Source: Alcaligenaceae bacterium
GTDB taxonomy: Bacteria > Pseudomonadota > Gammaproteobacteria > Burkholderiales > Burkholderiaceae_B
Direction: 5' to 3'
Length of the DNA stretch: 64,000 nucleotides
Assembly (NCBI GenBank): GCA_013416435.1
Contig: JACCEN010000008.1
Coordinates: 180,160 to 244,159, forward strand
Shown here piece by piece: positions 17,426-25,945 of this stretch (the stretch's first letter is position 1; each line of letters starts with the position of its first letter). Below the pieces are notes generated by a model, which ran no database searches, was not told where the DNA came from, and worked only from the letters and a program-made list of their open reading frames with translations. A program made the translations under genes and the position numbers.

Positions 17426-17911
17426 ATGCCTTCAACCCCCGCCAGCTTGAATGTATCCTACATATCGCCGGACTGGCGCGGCGTCGCGCTTTCCAACTTT
17501 ACTCTTTCCCCTTTTGTCCTGGACGACACGCTGCTGGCTTCGGTAGAGGGGTTCATCCAGGGCATCAAGTTTCCTGAGGGTGATCCGCGCAGGGTGCAGG
17601 CATTTCAGTCCAGTGCCTGGGATGCGAAAAAGGTCGGAGACCAAGCGGATCGCAGCGCCGTGCATTGGGCCGGCCAAGCCATTCCATTCGGCTCCGCAGA
17701 ACACCATCAACTTGTCGGGCGTGCCGTGCGCACACGCATCATGCAATCCGACGGCTTGCGCAGCGTGCTGGTTTCCACCCAGGGTATGACCCTGACTCAT
17801 GATACGGGGCATGGGTCGGAACCCGCGGTGACCTCGCTGCCCGCGTCGGTATTCTGCAGACTACTGACCGAGCTTCGCGATGACTTGCTGGCGGACGGCG
17901 ATGCGACCTAG
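17426..17911 (+). CDS. Divergent NADAR/YbiA-like domain protein
   Basis: A 161-residue protein. Its order of motifs resembles the NADAR N-glycosidase fold: ALSNFTLSPFVLDD (family: SNF..PF.LDG), SVEGFIQGIKF (family: SEHYFQAQKF), AVRTRIMQSDGLRSVLVST (family: AL..KF.....LR..LLAT) and a C-terminal helix FCRLLTELRDDLL. The family's YWGDG active-site block is not evident; GHGSEP occupies that region. The fold call is therefore tentative and activity may be altered. GAGGTG supports Met 17426; Met 17414 is the alternative. It stands alone. Confidence 0.55.
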   Translation: MPSTPASLNVSYISPDWRGVALSNFTLSPFVLDDTLLASVEGFIQGIKFPEGDPRRVQAFQSSAWDAKKVGDQADRSAVHWAGQAIPFGSAEHHQLVGRAVRTRIMQSDGLRSVLVSTQGMTLTHDTGHGSEPAVTSLPASVFCRLLTELRDDLLADGDAT

Positions 17912-17943
17912 CCGGACGATAGACTTCATTTATTCTTCGACTT

Positions 17944-18528
17944 GTGGATATTGACTCTTTTTTTCCTGTATGGACGCACGTGTGGCTTAGTCCCGGGCTG
18001 CTCGTGGCGCAGGTGCTGTTGATCATTGCCGGCGCCTGGCTGTTGCAACGCATGTTGCGCAAGCTCATCCTGAAGGCGGGCGCGGTCTATGATCTGCCCC
18101 GCCATCTTACGAGCTCGTCAGTGGGGCTGACACGGTGGATCATCACCATCGCTGCCGTCATGCTGATCATGGGTAGGGTGGGCGTGTCCGGTACTGTACT
18201 TTGGACCGCATTCACCAGCTTTGCAGCCGTCGCTGCGGTGGCTTTCTTCGCCGCATGGAGCGTACTGTCCAATATTTTTTGCGCGTTGCTGATATTCACG
18301 GCGCGTCCGCTTCGAGTGGGCGACTACGTCGAGATCCTGGATACGGCCGAAAAGCCCGGCGCGAAAGGCGAGGTGATCGCAATCAGCCTGCTTTATGTCA
18401 CGCTCCAGGACAGTCAGCCCGGACAGGCCGGCGCACTGCTTCAAATTCCGAATGCACTCATCTTCCAGCGCGTCGTTCGGCGCTGGACGGGTGGTCCGCC
18501 GCCGAACGACGGGCCAATTCAAGGATGA
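17944..18528 (+). CDS. Small-conductance mechanosensitive channel, MscS family
   Basis: A 194-residue short MscS homologue starting at GTG. About three membrane helices are followed by the MscS pore/beta signature, AAVAFFAAWSVLSNIFCALL, then FTARPLRVGDYVEI. It lacks most of the C-terminal alpha/beta vestibule of E. coli MscS (286 aa), which is common for minimal members. It releases solutes on hypo-osmotic shock. Its 3' end converges on the cytochrome gene with 31 bases between. Confidence 0.87.
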   Translation: MDIDSFFPVWTHVWLSPGLLVAQVLLIIAGAWLLQRMLRKLILKAGAVYDLPRHLTSSSVGLTRWIITIAAVMLIMGRVGVSGTVLWTAFTSFAAVAAVAFFAAWSVLSNIFCALLIFTARPLRVGDYVEILDTAEKPGAKGEVIAISLLYVTLQDSQPGQAGALLQIPNALIFQRVVRRWTGGPPPNDGPIQG

Positions 18529-18559
18529 GCTGACGAGCCTTCGCCCATACTCGCGTTGC

Positions 18560-19135
18560 TTATTTGACGTCCGGCCTGGGGTCGGGCACAAAGCCATCGC
18601 GATTCGGCATCTTCAACTGCGCCAATGACTGGGCGTCGATGGTTGCATCTTCCTGGGCTAACCCGTTCAGGAAGAGGACATAACCAGTCACGGCATAGGC
18701 CTCTTCATCGCTCAGGCTTTGAGGTGCCGTCAAAGGCATGGTGCGGCGGATGTAGTCGAACAATGTAGGCGCATACGGCCAATAACTACCTACTGTCTTT
18801 ATGGGCTTGGCACTGGATAGCGAGCCGGCACCGCCGGCCAAACGGTCTCCGATGCCGCCTTCGCCCTTGGCGCCGTGGCACGACAGGCATTGAGCGTCGT
18901 ACAGCTTGCGCCCCGCTACGACGGTGCCGCTGCCCGGTGGCAGACCTTCACCGTCCGCAAATACGTTGATGTCCCAGGATTTGATTTGCGCGTCCGTGGC
19001 GGGTGTACCGAATCCATATTTTTCGGCCGCCGTTGCGGGTGGTGTGGCAAAGAGAGCAGCCACAGCGAGACCGGCAGCAATACAGGCCAAGAGGCGACGG
19101 GAAGTTGCCGCGGTGTGGTTTTTACAGGCGTGCAT
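18560..19135 (-). CDS. SoxD-like c-type cytochrome, sulfite dehydrogenase subunit
   Basis: A 191-residue periplasmic cytochrome. The signal peptide ends near ATAAEK. One haem site (QCLSCHGAKGEGG) is present, with a Met ligand probably in RRTMPL. The preceding GFGTPATDAQIKSWDINVFAD is typical of cytochromes paired with SoxC-type molybdenum subunits. Its start overlaps the end of the molybdenum-subunit gene by 14 bases, so they are coupled. It would accept electrons from sulfite oxidation. It is shorter than the dihaem SoxD of Paracoccus. Confidence 0.85.
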   Translation of the reverse strand: MHACKNHTAATSRRLLACIAAGLAVAALFATPPATAAEKYGFGTPATDAQIKSWDINVFADGEGLPPGSGTVVAGRKLYDAQCLSCHGAKGEGGIGDRLAGGAGSLSSAKPIKTVGSYWPYAPTLFDYIRRTMPLTAPQSLSDEEAYAVTGYVLFLNGLAQEDATIDAQSLAQLKMPNRDGFVPDPRPDVK

Positions 19136-20468
19136 TGGTCACCTCTCCTGTTTCGGCAATGCGCCAGGCCGTCATGGCATTGTTGTGATAGGTTCCATTG
19201 ACACCGCGAACCGCTGTAAGTGCTTCCAGCGTGGGCTGCACGTAACCGGTCTCGTCGGTGGCGCGGCTCAGGATGACCGCCGGCTTGCCATCCCAGTTCC
19301 AGGGCAGCCTGAAGCGTGTCAAGGCCTTGCTTAGCACGGGTTCCTGCAAGCTGGCTTGTTGCCAGGTTTTTCCGTCGTCCACCGATACGTCGACGCGCGT
19401 GATCTTGCCCTTGCCGCTCCAGGCGATGCCGGTAATTTCGCAAAACCCTGTGCCGGGCATCTTTTGGCCGCCGGACGGAGCGGTAATGATGGACTTGGCC
19501 TCCATGATGTAGGTGAACTCGCGCGCCTTGCCGTCGGCTTGCAGGTCGGTGTATTTGGAGGTTTCTTCGCGCGAGTGCACGGGCTTATCGGTGACTTGCA
19601 GGCGGCGCACCCATTTGATGCTCATGTTGCCTTCATAGCCCGGTAGCAGGACGCGTAAGGGATAACCTTGTTCAGGCCGCAGGCGCTCGCCGTTCTGGCT
19701 GTAGACCAGCATGGCGTCATCCAGGCATTTTTCCAGAGGAATGCTGCGGGTCATGCCGGCGCCGTCGGCACCCTCGGCAATGACCCATTTTGCATCGGGC
19801 TGCAGGCCGGCTTCTTCCAGGATGGTCTTGAGCGGGACGCCTGTCCATTCGGCGCAACTGACCAAGCCATTGGCTTCGGCGGCCGTTTTTCCATAGACCG
19901 TATAGCCAGGGTTGCCTGAGCATTCAAGAAAGTAGATGCGCGACTGTGAAGGGAAGCGGCGAATTTGCTCCATGGTAAAGAGCAGCGGGGTATCCACCAG
20001 GCCGTGCACCATCAGTTTGTGCTGGGCGGGGTCGATGGTGGGTATGCCATTGTGATGGCGTTCGTAGAAGAGGCCGTTGGGCGTGATGATGCCGTCCAGC
20101 TCCTGCAAGGGCGAACGAGTGGACGATGAAAAATACTGCTTGTCGGTCGGACGCAGATGGCGTACGACTTTTTTTTCGAACTCCGACGGATGGCCATAGA
20201 GCGCGCTGCCGGTCAACGCCCCCGGCTTTTTCATGGACTCGGGTACGGGGAGCGGTGCCGCGCCCGGGTCGGCTGCTGCCGCCGTGCGCACTGCAAGCCC
20301 TGTGGCCGCAAGGCCAGTGATGGTTTGTGCACTCTTTCGCAGAAAACCGCGCCTTGCCTGGCGCGTGTCGGCCTTGGCGGACCCGGCATCCTGCCGCGTT
20401 TCGGCGGTGGGCGGGGAGTGAGTGTCCGATACGAAGGAAACGTCTGGCATTGGTTGCTTATCTGGCAT
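19122..20468 (-). CDS. soxC: SoxC-like sulfite dehydrogenase molybdopterin subunit
   Basis: A 448-residue molybdenum oxidoreductase of the sulfite oxidase/SoxC group. It has a Tat signal RRGFLRKSAQ after a hydrophilic leader. The Mo-binding Cys lies in YFLECSGNPG. The molybdopterin domain and a C-terminal dimerisation domain (GIAWSGKGKITRVDVSVDDG) follow. AGGAG lies upstream of Met 20468, which I prefer to the 12-codon-longer frame. No soxXYZAB genes are in the window, so this pair may act alone as a periplasmic sulfite dehydrogenase. It could detoxify sulfite from organosulfur breakdown. Confidence 0.9.
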   Translation of the reverse strand: MPDKQPMPDVSFVSDTHSPPTAETRQDAGSAKADTRQARRGFLRKSAQTITGLAATGLAVRTAAAADPGAAPLPVPESMKKPGALTGSALYGHPSEFEKKVVRHLRPTDKQYFSSSTRSPLQELDGIITPNGLFYERHHNGIPTIDPAQHKLMVHGLVDTPLLFTMEQIRRFPSQSRIYFLECSGNPGYTVYGKTAAEANGLVSCAEWTGVPLKTILEEAGLQPDAKWVIAEGADGAGMTRSIPLEKCLDDAMLVYSQNGERLRPEQGYPLRVLLPGYEGNMSIKWVRRLQVTDKPVHSREETSKYTDLQADGKAREFTYIMEAKSIITAPSGGQKMPGTGFCEITGIAWSGKGKITRVDVSVDDGKTWQQASLQEPVLSKALTRFRLPWNWDGKPAVILSRATDETGYVQPTLEALTAVRGVNGTYHNNAMTAWRIAETGEVTNARL

Positions 20469-20561
20469 TTGATAACTCCTGCTGCGTCGTTCTTCCAATC
20501 GCAACCTTATGCCAGCAGGTTATAAGTGTCAATCGGCCGTTGGTTACCGATGACGCTTACA

Positions 20562-21467
20562 TCATGATTCGCTGCCCGACACCGCTTCCCAGAACATCTC
20601 GGCAGTCCGGTTGACTTTGGTCCGGTCGCGATAAAGCCGAACCTGCAGGGGAATGCGCCAGGTTTCGGGCCCGACAGGCTTCAATCGGCCCGAAGCGAGT
20701 TCATCGGTAATCAAGGATTGGGGCAGCCATGCAACGCCCCGGCCGCTCAGAACCATGGGCTTGAGCACTGACGCCAGATGGGCCGTGAAGACCCGTTGAA
20801 TCGATATTCCATCCAGTTCCTGTCCAAGCGTCTTGTGCAAGATGCGGCCTATGCCTGATTCCGCGCTGTAGTCGAGCAATTGGATAGGCTCTTGCGTCGT
20901 CTCATCCACATGATGGAGCGCGAGGCCGGTGTCATCCGAGAGCGAGACGGGAAGGAGGGTGTCGTCGCCCAGTTGTATCGAGGGGTAGCCGGCTGCGTCC
21001 AGCTGGCCTTGCACATGCGGATGCGCGTGGCTCAGGACAAACTGCACTTTGCCCTGCAGCATGAGGGATTCGCAGCGTTGCAGCATGTCGGACACGCATT
21101 GTATGGCGCCGATGCTCAGTCGCGGCTCCAGGCTGCGCAGCCAGTTGGGCATGAATGTGAAGGACAGGGTGTGGGTTGCGGCAAATTGCAGGGTGGTCGA
21201 CCACGATGCCTCTATGGCCTGGGCTTCCGCCGGGAGCCGCATCACTTGCGCAAGGGTATCCCGGGCAACCTTGATGAACCATTCGCCGGTTTCGGTCAAT
21301 GCGACGGGCTGGGTACTGCGGTCGAACAGTTCGGTTCCCAGCCACTCTTCAAGGGCGCGAATCCGGCGGCCGAATGCCGGCTGGGTCATGTGGCGCGAGT
21401 CTGCCGCGCGAGAGAAATTTTTGGTCGATGCCAGGGCCAGGAAGTCTTCGAGCCAAGAGATATTCAT
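20562..21467 (-). CDS. LysR-family transcriptional regulator
   Basis: A 301-residue LysR protein with HTH at residues 1-60 (WLEDFLALASTKNFSRAADS, MTQPAFGRRIRALEEWLG). It has the effector domain of the HTH-type regulators often next to enolase-superfamily or Bug genes. It is divergent from the D-tartrate dehydratase gene with a 135-base shared region, so it probably regulates it. The downstream soxC-like gene is 93 bases away on the same strand; read-through is possible. Confidence 0.9.
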   Translation of the reverse strand: MNISWLEDFLALASTKNFSRAADSRHMTQPAFGRRIRALEEWLGTELFDRSTQPVALTETGEWFIKVARDTLAQVMRLPAEAQAIEASWSTTLQFAATHTLSFTFMPNWLRSLEPRLSIGAIQCVSDMLQRCESLMLQGKVQFVLSHAHPHVQGQLDAAGYPSIQLGDDTLLPVSLSDDTGLALHHVDETTQEPIQLLDYSAESGIGRILHKTLGQELDGISIQRVFTAHLASVLKPMVLSGRGVAWLPQSLITDELASGRLKPVGPETWRIPLQVRLYRDRTKVNRTAEMFWEAVSGSES

Positions 21468-21541
21468 GCCAGTGCTTTGAAAGCATTAAAGAGGAAAAAA
21501 ATAGCATTGGCTATAAAAGGCGGGAAAGCCGACCATATCTC

Positions 21542-21570
21542 GGGTCAGACCCCATGCGGGGTCTGACCCC
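21542..21570. repeat. Palindromic intergenic repeat copy (one base short)
   Basis: Same family as the unit at 15939, with ATGC as the central tetramer. It sits in the divergent gap between the LysR gene and the D-tartrate dehydratase gene, about 32 bases before the latter's start. Confidence 0.85.
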
Positions 21571-21602
21571 TTCAGTTTTGAAACACAGTTTAGGGCCGGC
21601 AA

Positions 21603-22769
21603 ATGAAGATCGTCAACATTATCGAAAAAACACTACCCATCAGTTCACCTATCCGAAACGCATACATCGACTTCAGCAAAATGAACCTGAGTCTGGTGGC
21701 GGTCGTCACCGACGTCATTCGTGGTGGCAAGCCCGTCATTGGCTACGGGTTCAATTCCAACGGTCGTTATGGGCAGGGCACGCTGATGCGCGACCGCTTC
21801 ATTCCCCGGATACTGGAAGCCGATCCGGCCACCTTGGTCGACGATGCGGGGACCAACCTGGATCCGCACAAGATCTGGAATACCATGTTCACCAACGAGA
21901 AGCCCGGCGGACATGGCGAGCGCTCCGTGGCGATCGGGACGATAGACATGGCTGTTTGGGATGCCGTTGCAAAAATTGCAGACAAGCCGCTGTTCCAATT
22001 GCTGGCCGATCGCTACGGCAACGGCCAGCCCAATAAAAAAGTCTTTGTCTACGCGGCCGGGGGTTATTACTATCCTGGCCAGGACCACGGCAAGCTCAAG
22101 GACGAAATGCGCAGCTACATCGATCGTGGCTACCGTGTCGTCAAGAAAAAAATCGGGGGAGCGTCGCTCGACGAAGACCTGCGCCGCATCGATTCGATTC
22201 TGAGTGTGCTGCAAGATGGCCAGAAGCTTTGCGTCGACGCGAACGGACGCTTCGACCTCGACACCGCAATCGCCTATGCCAAGGCGCTCTCTCAATACGA
22301 TCTCTTCTGGTACGAGGAGGCCGGAGATCCGTTGGATTTCGAATTGCAGGCCACCTTGCGCAGCTACTACAAGAACCCGATGGCAACCGGCGAAAACCTG
22401 TTCTCCATGCAGGATGCGCGCAACCTGATCCGCTATGGCGGCATGCGTCCGGACCGCGACTGGCTGCAGTTCGATTGTGCGCTGAGCTACGGGCTGGTCG
22501 AATACCTGCGCACGCTGGACATGCTGAAAGAGCACGGCTGGTCGCCCAGCCGATGCATTCCGCATGGCGGCCACCAGATGTCGCTGAATATTGCCGCGGG
22601 GCTCGGATTGGGCGGCAATGAATCGTACCCGGATCTTTTCCAACCTTTCGGCGGCTTTCCCGACGGTGTGAAAGTCGAGAACAGCTATATCACCATGCCT
22701 GAGCTGCCCGGCATCGGCTTCGAAGGGAAGGCGGACCTGTACCGCGTCATGCAAGGCTTGACAGCGTAA
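21603..22769 (+). CDS. tarD: D(-)-tartrate dehydratase, enolase superfamily
   Basis: A 388-residue enolase-superfamily enzyme. Active-site residues follow the Bradyrhizobium TarD pattern with a one-residue offset: Lys183 in KKKIGGA, metal ligands Asp212 (VDANGRFD), Glu238 (WYEEAGDP) and Glu264 (TGENLFS), and general acid/base His321 (IPHGGHQMSLN). It dehydrates D-tartrate to oxaloacetate. A Bug receptor follows 48 bases downstream, suggesting it captures tartrate. The divergent LysR likely controls the pair. D-tartrate specificity is by family resemblance only. Confidence 0.88.
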   Translation: MKIVNIIEKTLPISSPIRNAYIDFSKMNLSLVAVVTDVIRGGKPVIGYGFNSNGRYGQGTLMRDRFIPRILEADPATLVDDAGTNLDPHKIWNTMFTNEKPGGHGERSVAIGTIDMAVWDAVAKIADKPLFQLLADRYGNGQPNKKVFVYAAGGYYYPGQDHGKLKDEMRSYIDRGYRVVKKKIGGASLDEDLRRIDSILSVLQDGQKLCVDANGRFDLDTAIAYAKALSQYDLFWYEEAGDPLDFELQATLRSYYKNPMATGENLFSMQDARNLIRYGGMRPDRDWLQFDCALSYGLVEYLRTLDMLKEHGWSPSRCIPHGGHQMSLNIAAGLGLGGNESYPDLFQPFGGFPDGVKVENSYITMPELPGIGFEGKADLYRVMQGLTA

Positions 22770-22775
22770 GCGGAT

Positions 22776-22788
22776 GGGGTCAGACCCC
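22776..22788. repeat. Half-unit of the palindromic repeat
   Basis: A single 13-base half-site GGGGTCAGACCCC lies between the tartrate dehydratase stop and the Bug RBS. Confidence 0.8.
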
Positions 22789-22817
22789 TCCATCCGTTGA
22801 ACATAGGAGACAGCATC

Positions 22818-23792
22818 ATGAAACTAAAGAAACTTGCCTTCGTACTGGGTCTTGCGGCATTTTCCGCGGCTGCCCACGCCGCGTTTCCCGAAAAGGCGGT
22901 CACGCTGCTCGTACCGTTTGCGGCCGGCGGCCCAAGCGACAAGATTGCGCGCGACGTGGCCGAAGCCCTGCGCGAACCACTAGGGCAAAGCATCATCGTC
23001 GAAAACACGGTCGGTGCGGGAGGCACGATCGGCACGGCAAAGGTGGCACGCGCCAATCCGGATGGCTATACGCTGCTCGTCCATCATATAGGCATGGCGA
23101 CCGCGCCGGCGCTGTACAAGCAACTGAGCTACCAGGTGCCGGACAGCTTCGAGTTTCTGGGGCTCATCAATGAAGCCCCGTCCACGCTGATCAGCCGGCC
23201 GACTCTTGCAGCCAATAATTTCGACGAACTGCGCCAGTGGATCAGCGAAAACAAGGACGGAATCAACCTGGCCAATGCGGGCGTCGGTTCGGCTTCGCAT
23301 CTTTGCGGCCTCATGCTGCAAGAGGCGCTTCAGGTAGACATGACCACCATCGCGTACAAGGGAACCGCGCCGGCCATGATAGACCTGATGGGCGGCCAGG
23401 TAGACTTGATGTGCGAACAGGCCACGAATGCGGTGACGCAGATTGAAGCCGGAAAGGTGAAGTCGTTTGGCGTGACCAGCGCTCAGCGGCTCAAGCTGCC
23501 GTCGATGGCAGCGGTTTCCACCCTGGACGAGTCGGGCTTGAAAGGCTTCAACGTGACTGTCTGGCACGGCCTGTATGCACCGCGGAATACGCCGCCCGAG
23601 GTTCTGGAAAAATTGAATGCGGCACTGAGGACGGCATTGAAGAATCCCGAGCTGATAAAGCGCCAGGAAGCGCTTGGCCTCAGCATCATCCAGGATGACC
23701 GCCTGGCAGCGGCCGGGCATAAAAAATACGTGGAGGATGAAATGGCTCGTTGGTCCAAGGTGATCAAGGATTCGGGACAGCAGCCGAACTAG
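22818..23792 (+). CDS. Bug-family (TctC) periplasmic receptor
   Basis: A 324-residue receptor with a short signal peptide (MKLKKLAFVLG, cleavage near AHAAF). Bug motifs are LLVPFAAGGPSDKIARDVA and VVENTVGAGGTIG in domain 1 and TIAYKGTAPAMIDLMGGQVD in domain 2. AGGAGA precedes Met 22818; a seven-codon-longer start lacks an RBS. Its pairing with tarD suggests a tartrate or related dicarboxylate ligand. Confidence 0.92.
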   Translation: MKLKKLAFVLGLAAFSAAAHAAFPEKAVTLLVPFAAGGPSDKIARDVAEALREPLGQSIIVENTVGAGGTIGTAKVARANPDGYTLLVHHIGMATAPALYKQLSYQVPDSFEFLGLINEAPSTLISRPTLAANNFDELRQWISENKDGINLANAGVGSASHLCGLMLQEALQVDMTTIAYKGTAPAMIDLMGGQVDLMCEQATNAVTQIEAGKVKSFGVTSAQRLKLPSMAAVSTLDESGLKGFNVTVWHGLYAPRNTPPEVLEKLNAALRTALKNPELIKRQEALGLSIIQDDRLAAAGHKKYVEDEMARWSKVIKDSGQQPN

Positions 23793-23800
23793 GGGGCGAA

Positions 23801-23897
23801 GGGGTCAGACCCCGTACGGGGTCTGACCCCGGCCTCGCTGTGAGGGGTCGGACCCCCTGCGGGGTCCGACCCCAACTCAGCGCAGGGGGTCTGACCC
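23801..23897. repeat. Cluster of palindromic repeats (two full, one half unit)
   Basis: A full unit lies at 23801-23830. A variant full unit at 23844-23873 has matching changes in both half-sites (GGGGTCGGACCCC and GGGGTCCGACCCC), so pairing is kept. A half-site at 23884-23896 runs into the stop codon of the truncated lyase gene. The cluster separates two convergent genes. Confidence 0.88.
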
Positions 23898-24764
23898 TAG
23901 GCCACCGCCTGATGGTGCAGCGCCTGGGCCATGGCGTGAAAACCTTGCTCAAGGTCTTCCATCAGATCGGCTGGATCTTCCAGGCCGATATGCATGCGCA
24001 CGCCCGGCCCCGGGTATGGCCACTGCGTGGTCGTGCGGCCAGCCGGTGAAAACGGCAAGACCAGGCTTTCATAGCCGCCCCACGATACGCCCAGCCCAAA
24101 CAGTTTCAGGCTGTCGATGAAGGCATGCAGCGCGGGCTCCGGCGCGGGCTTGAGAGCGATGGCAAACAGTCCGCAGGCGCCTGTGTCGTCGCGGCGCCAC
24201 AACGCATGTCCGGGGTGGCTGGGCAGCGCGGGATGAAGGACTCTGTCCACTTCGGGCCTGCCTTCCAGCCATTGGGCCACTTGCACGCCCGATGTCCAAT
24301 GCTGCCGCAGCCGTACGTTCATGGTGCGCAGGCCGCGCAGAGCCAGGAAGGCGTCATCGGGGCTGCAGGTCTGGCCGAAGTCTTGAGAGGTCTCGCGGAC
24401 GAGCTTCCAGCTGGACTCATTGCAAGTGGCCACGCCCAGCATCGCATCGGAATGTCCCACGATGTACTTGGTGGCGGCCTGGATCGAGACATCGACGCCG
24501 TGGTCGAATGCCTTGAAGAACAATGGCGTTGCCCAGGTGTTGTCCATGACGACGTAGGCGCCGCGTTCGTGAGCCGCTTTTGCAATGGCTGGAATATCCT
24601 GCATTTCGAACGTTTCGGAGCCGGGCGATTCGACAAAGACCACGCGGGTATTGTCCTGGATCAGTTGCGCGATGCTGGCGCCCATGCGCGGATCGTAGCG
24701 CGTGACGGTGACGCCGAAGCGTTTCAGGGTGCGTGTCAGAAACTGGGTGGTGGCGGAATACGAA
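23897..24764 (-). pseudogene. N-terminally truncated cystathionine beta-lyase-like (MetC) gene
   Basis: The C-terminal roughly 280 residues of a Cys/Met-metabolism PLP enzyme: FGVTVTRYDPRMGAS, VVMDNTWATPLFF, AATKYIVGHSDAMLG with the PLP Lys, and FGLGVSWGGYESL. The N-terminal roughly 100 residues, which include active-site contributions from the neighbouring subunit, are missing. Family similarity ends where the oppositely oriented deacylase begins (near 24760), so a rearrangement fused the two. It could still be translated from an internal Met but is unlikely to be active. An intact relative lies at 27548-28714. Confidence 0.75.
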
Positions 24765-25916
24765 ATGACTGCCCGCCAGTGGCTGGAAGAACTCGTGGGC
24801 ATGGATACGACCAGCCGGAATTCCAATCTCATGCTCATCGACCGCGTTCAGGCGTGGCTCGAGGATCAGGGGGCAATCTGCCAGCGGACAGGGAATCCGG
24901 AAGGGACGAAGGCGAATCTGTTTGCCACCTTGCCGTCTCATGATGGAAAGCTGGAAGGAGGCCTCGTGCTTTCGGGCCATACCGACGTGGTCCCTGTGGA
25001 CGGGCAGGACTGGGATACGGATCCGTTCAAGGTCCACGAGGCGAACGGCCGGCTGTTCGGGCGCGGCGTGGCCGACATGAAGGGATTCATTGCAGTGGGC
25101 TTGTCGCTGGTGCCCGAGTTCATGCGCATGAAAAGAAAGCGTCCCGTGCATTTTGCCCTGTCGTTCGACGAAGAAATCGGGTGCGCCGGCGCGCCCTACA
25201 TGATCGAAGAACTGCGCGCCAGGGGCGTGAAGCTGGATGGCTGCGTGGTGGGCGAACCGTCGGGCATGAAAGTGGTTGTCGCCCACAAGGGCATCAATAT
25301 GTTCCGGTGCCGAGTGCATGGCAAAGCTACGCATTCATCGTTGACCGACCGCGGCTGCAACGCCATAGAACATGCGGCCAGCCTGATCTGCAAAATCCGG
25401 GAGATCGCCGAATCGCACAAGCGCCAAGGCCCGTACGACCAAGCCTACGACGTACCTTATACGACGCTGTCGACCAACCAGATACAGGGTGGAATAGCCG
25501 TCAACACCATACCCGAACTGTGCGAGTTCACCTACGAGTTCCGGAACTTGCCCGGCATGAACGCGGATGCGCTGCAGGAGCAGATCGAAGCCTACATCAG
25601 GCAGGATCTCGTTCCCGCGATGCAGGCCGAACATGCGGCAGCCAACATAGAAGTATCCAGCAGTTCCCGAGCCCCTGGCCTGAGCGCCGAAGAGACCGCC
25701 GAAATCACCAGGCTGGTCAGGGCATTGACGGACGATCAGGAAACCCGCAAGGTCGCCTATGGGACCGAGGCCGGCCTTTTCCAGTCCTTGGGCGTCCCGA
25801 CCGTGATCTGCGGTCCCGGCCATATCGAACAAGCCCACAAGGCCAATGAGTTCATCGATATCGAACAGCTGGAAGAATGCGAGCGCTTTCTGCGAAAGAT
25901 GGTGGCCACGCTGTAG
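24765..25916 (+). CDS. M20 metallopeptidase, acetylornithine deacetylase (ArgE)-like
   Basis: A 383-residue M20 amidohydrolase. Metal ligands and catalytic residues are visible: SGHTDVVPVDG, GRGVADMKGF, the catalytic Glu pair in FDEEIGC, VVGEPSG and the C-terminal His in IEQAHKANEF. It removes an N-acyl group from an amino acid. I chose Met 24765, the family start; the frame runs 21 codons upstream into the truncated lyase region. It is not in an arginine gene context. It sits by a C-S lyase remnant and upstream of an organosulfur operon that holds a second ArgE-like enzyme. Confidence 0.88.
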   Translation: MTARQWLEELVGMDTTSRNSNLMLIDRVQAWLEDQGAICQRTGNPEGTKANLFATLPSHDGKLEGGLVLSGHTDVVPVDGQDWDTDPFKVHEANGRLFGRGVADMKGFIAVGLSLVPEFMRMKRKRPVHFALSFDEEIGCAGAPYMIEELRARGVKLDGCVVGEPSGMKVVVAHKGINMFRCRVHGKATHSSLTDRGCNAIEHAASLICKIREIAESHKRQGPYDQAYDVPYTTLSTNQIQGGIAVNTIPELCEFTYEFRNLPGMNADALQEQIEAYIRQDLVPAMQAEHAAANIEVSSSSRAPGLSAEETAEITRLVRALTDDQETRKVAYGTEAGLFQSLGVPTVICGPGHIEQAHKANEFIDIEQLEECERFLRKMVATL

Positions 25917-25945
25917 GCTTGCTGCATGCGGCGGCAGCCGCGATG

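Noticed and set aside
21645..22793. A 382-codon frame antisense to tarD
   Set aside because: Typical GC-rich antisense shadow; the sense strand carries all TarD catalytic residues.
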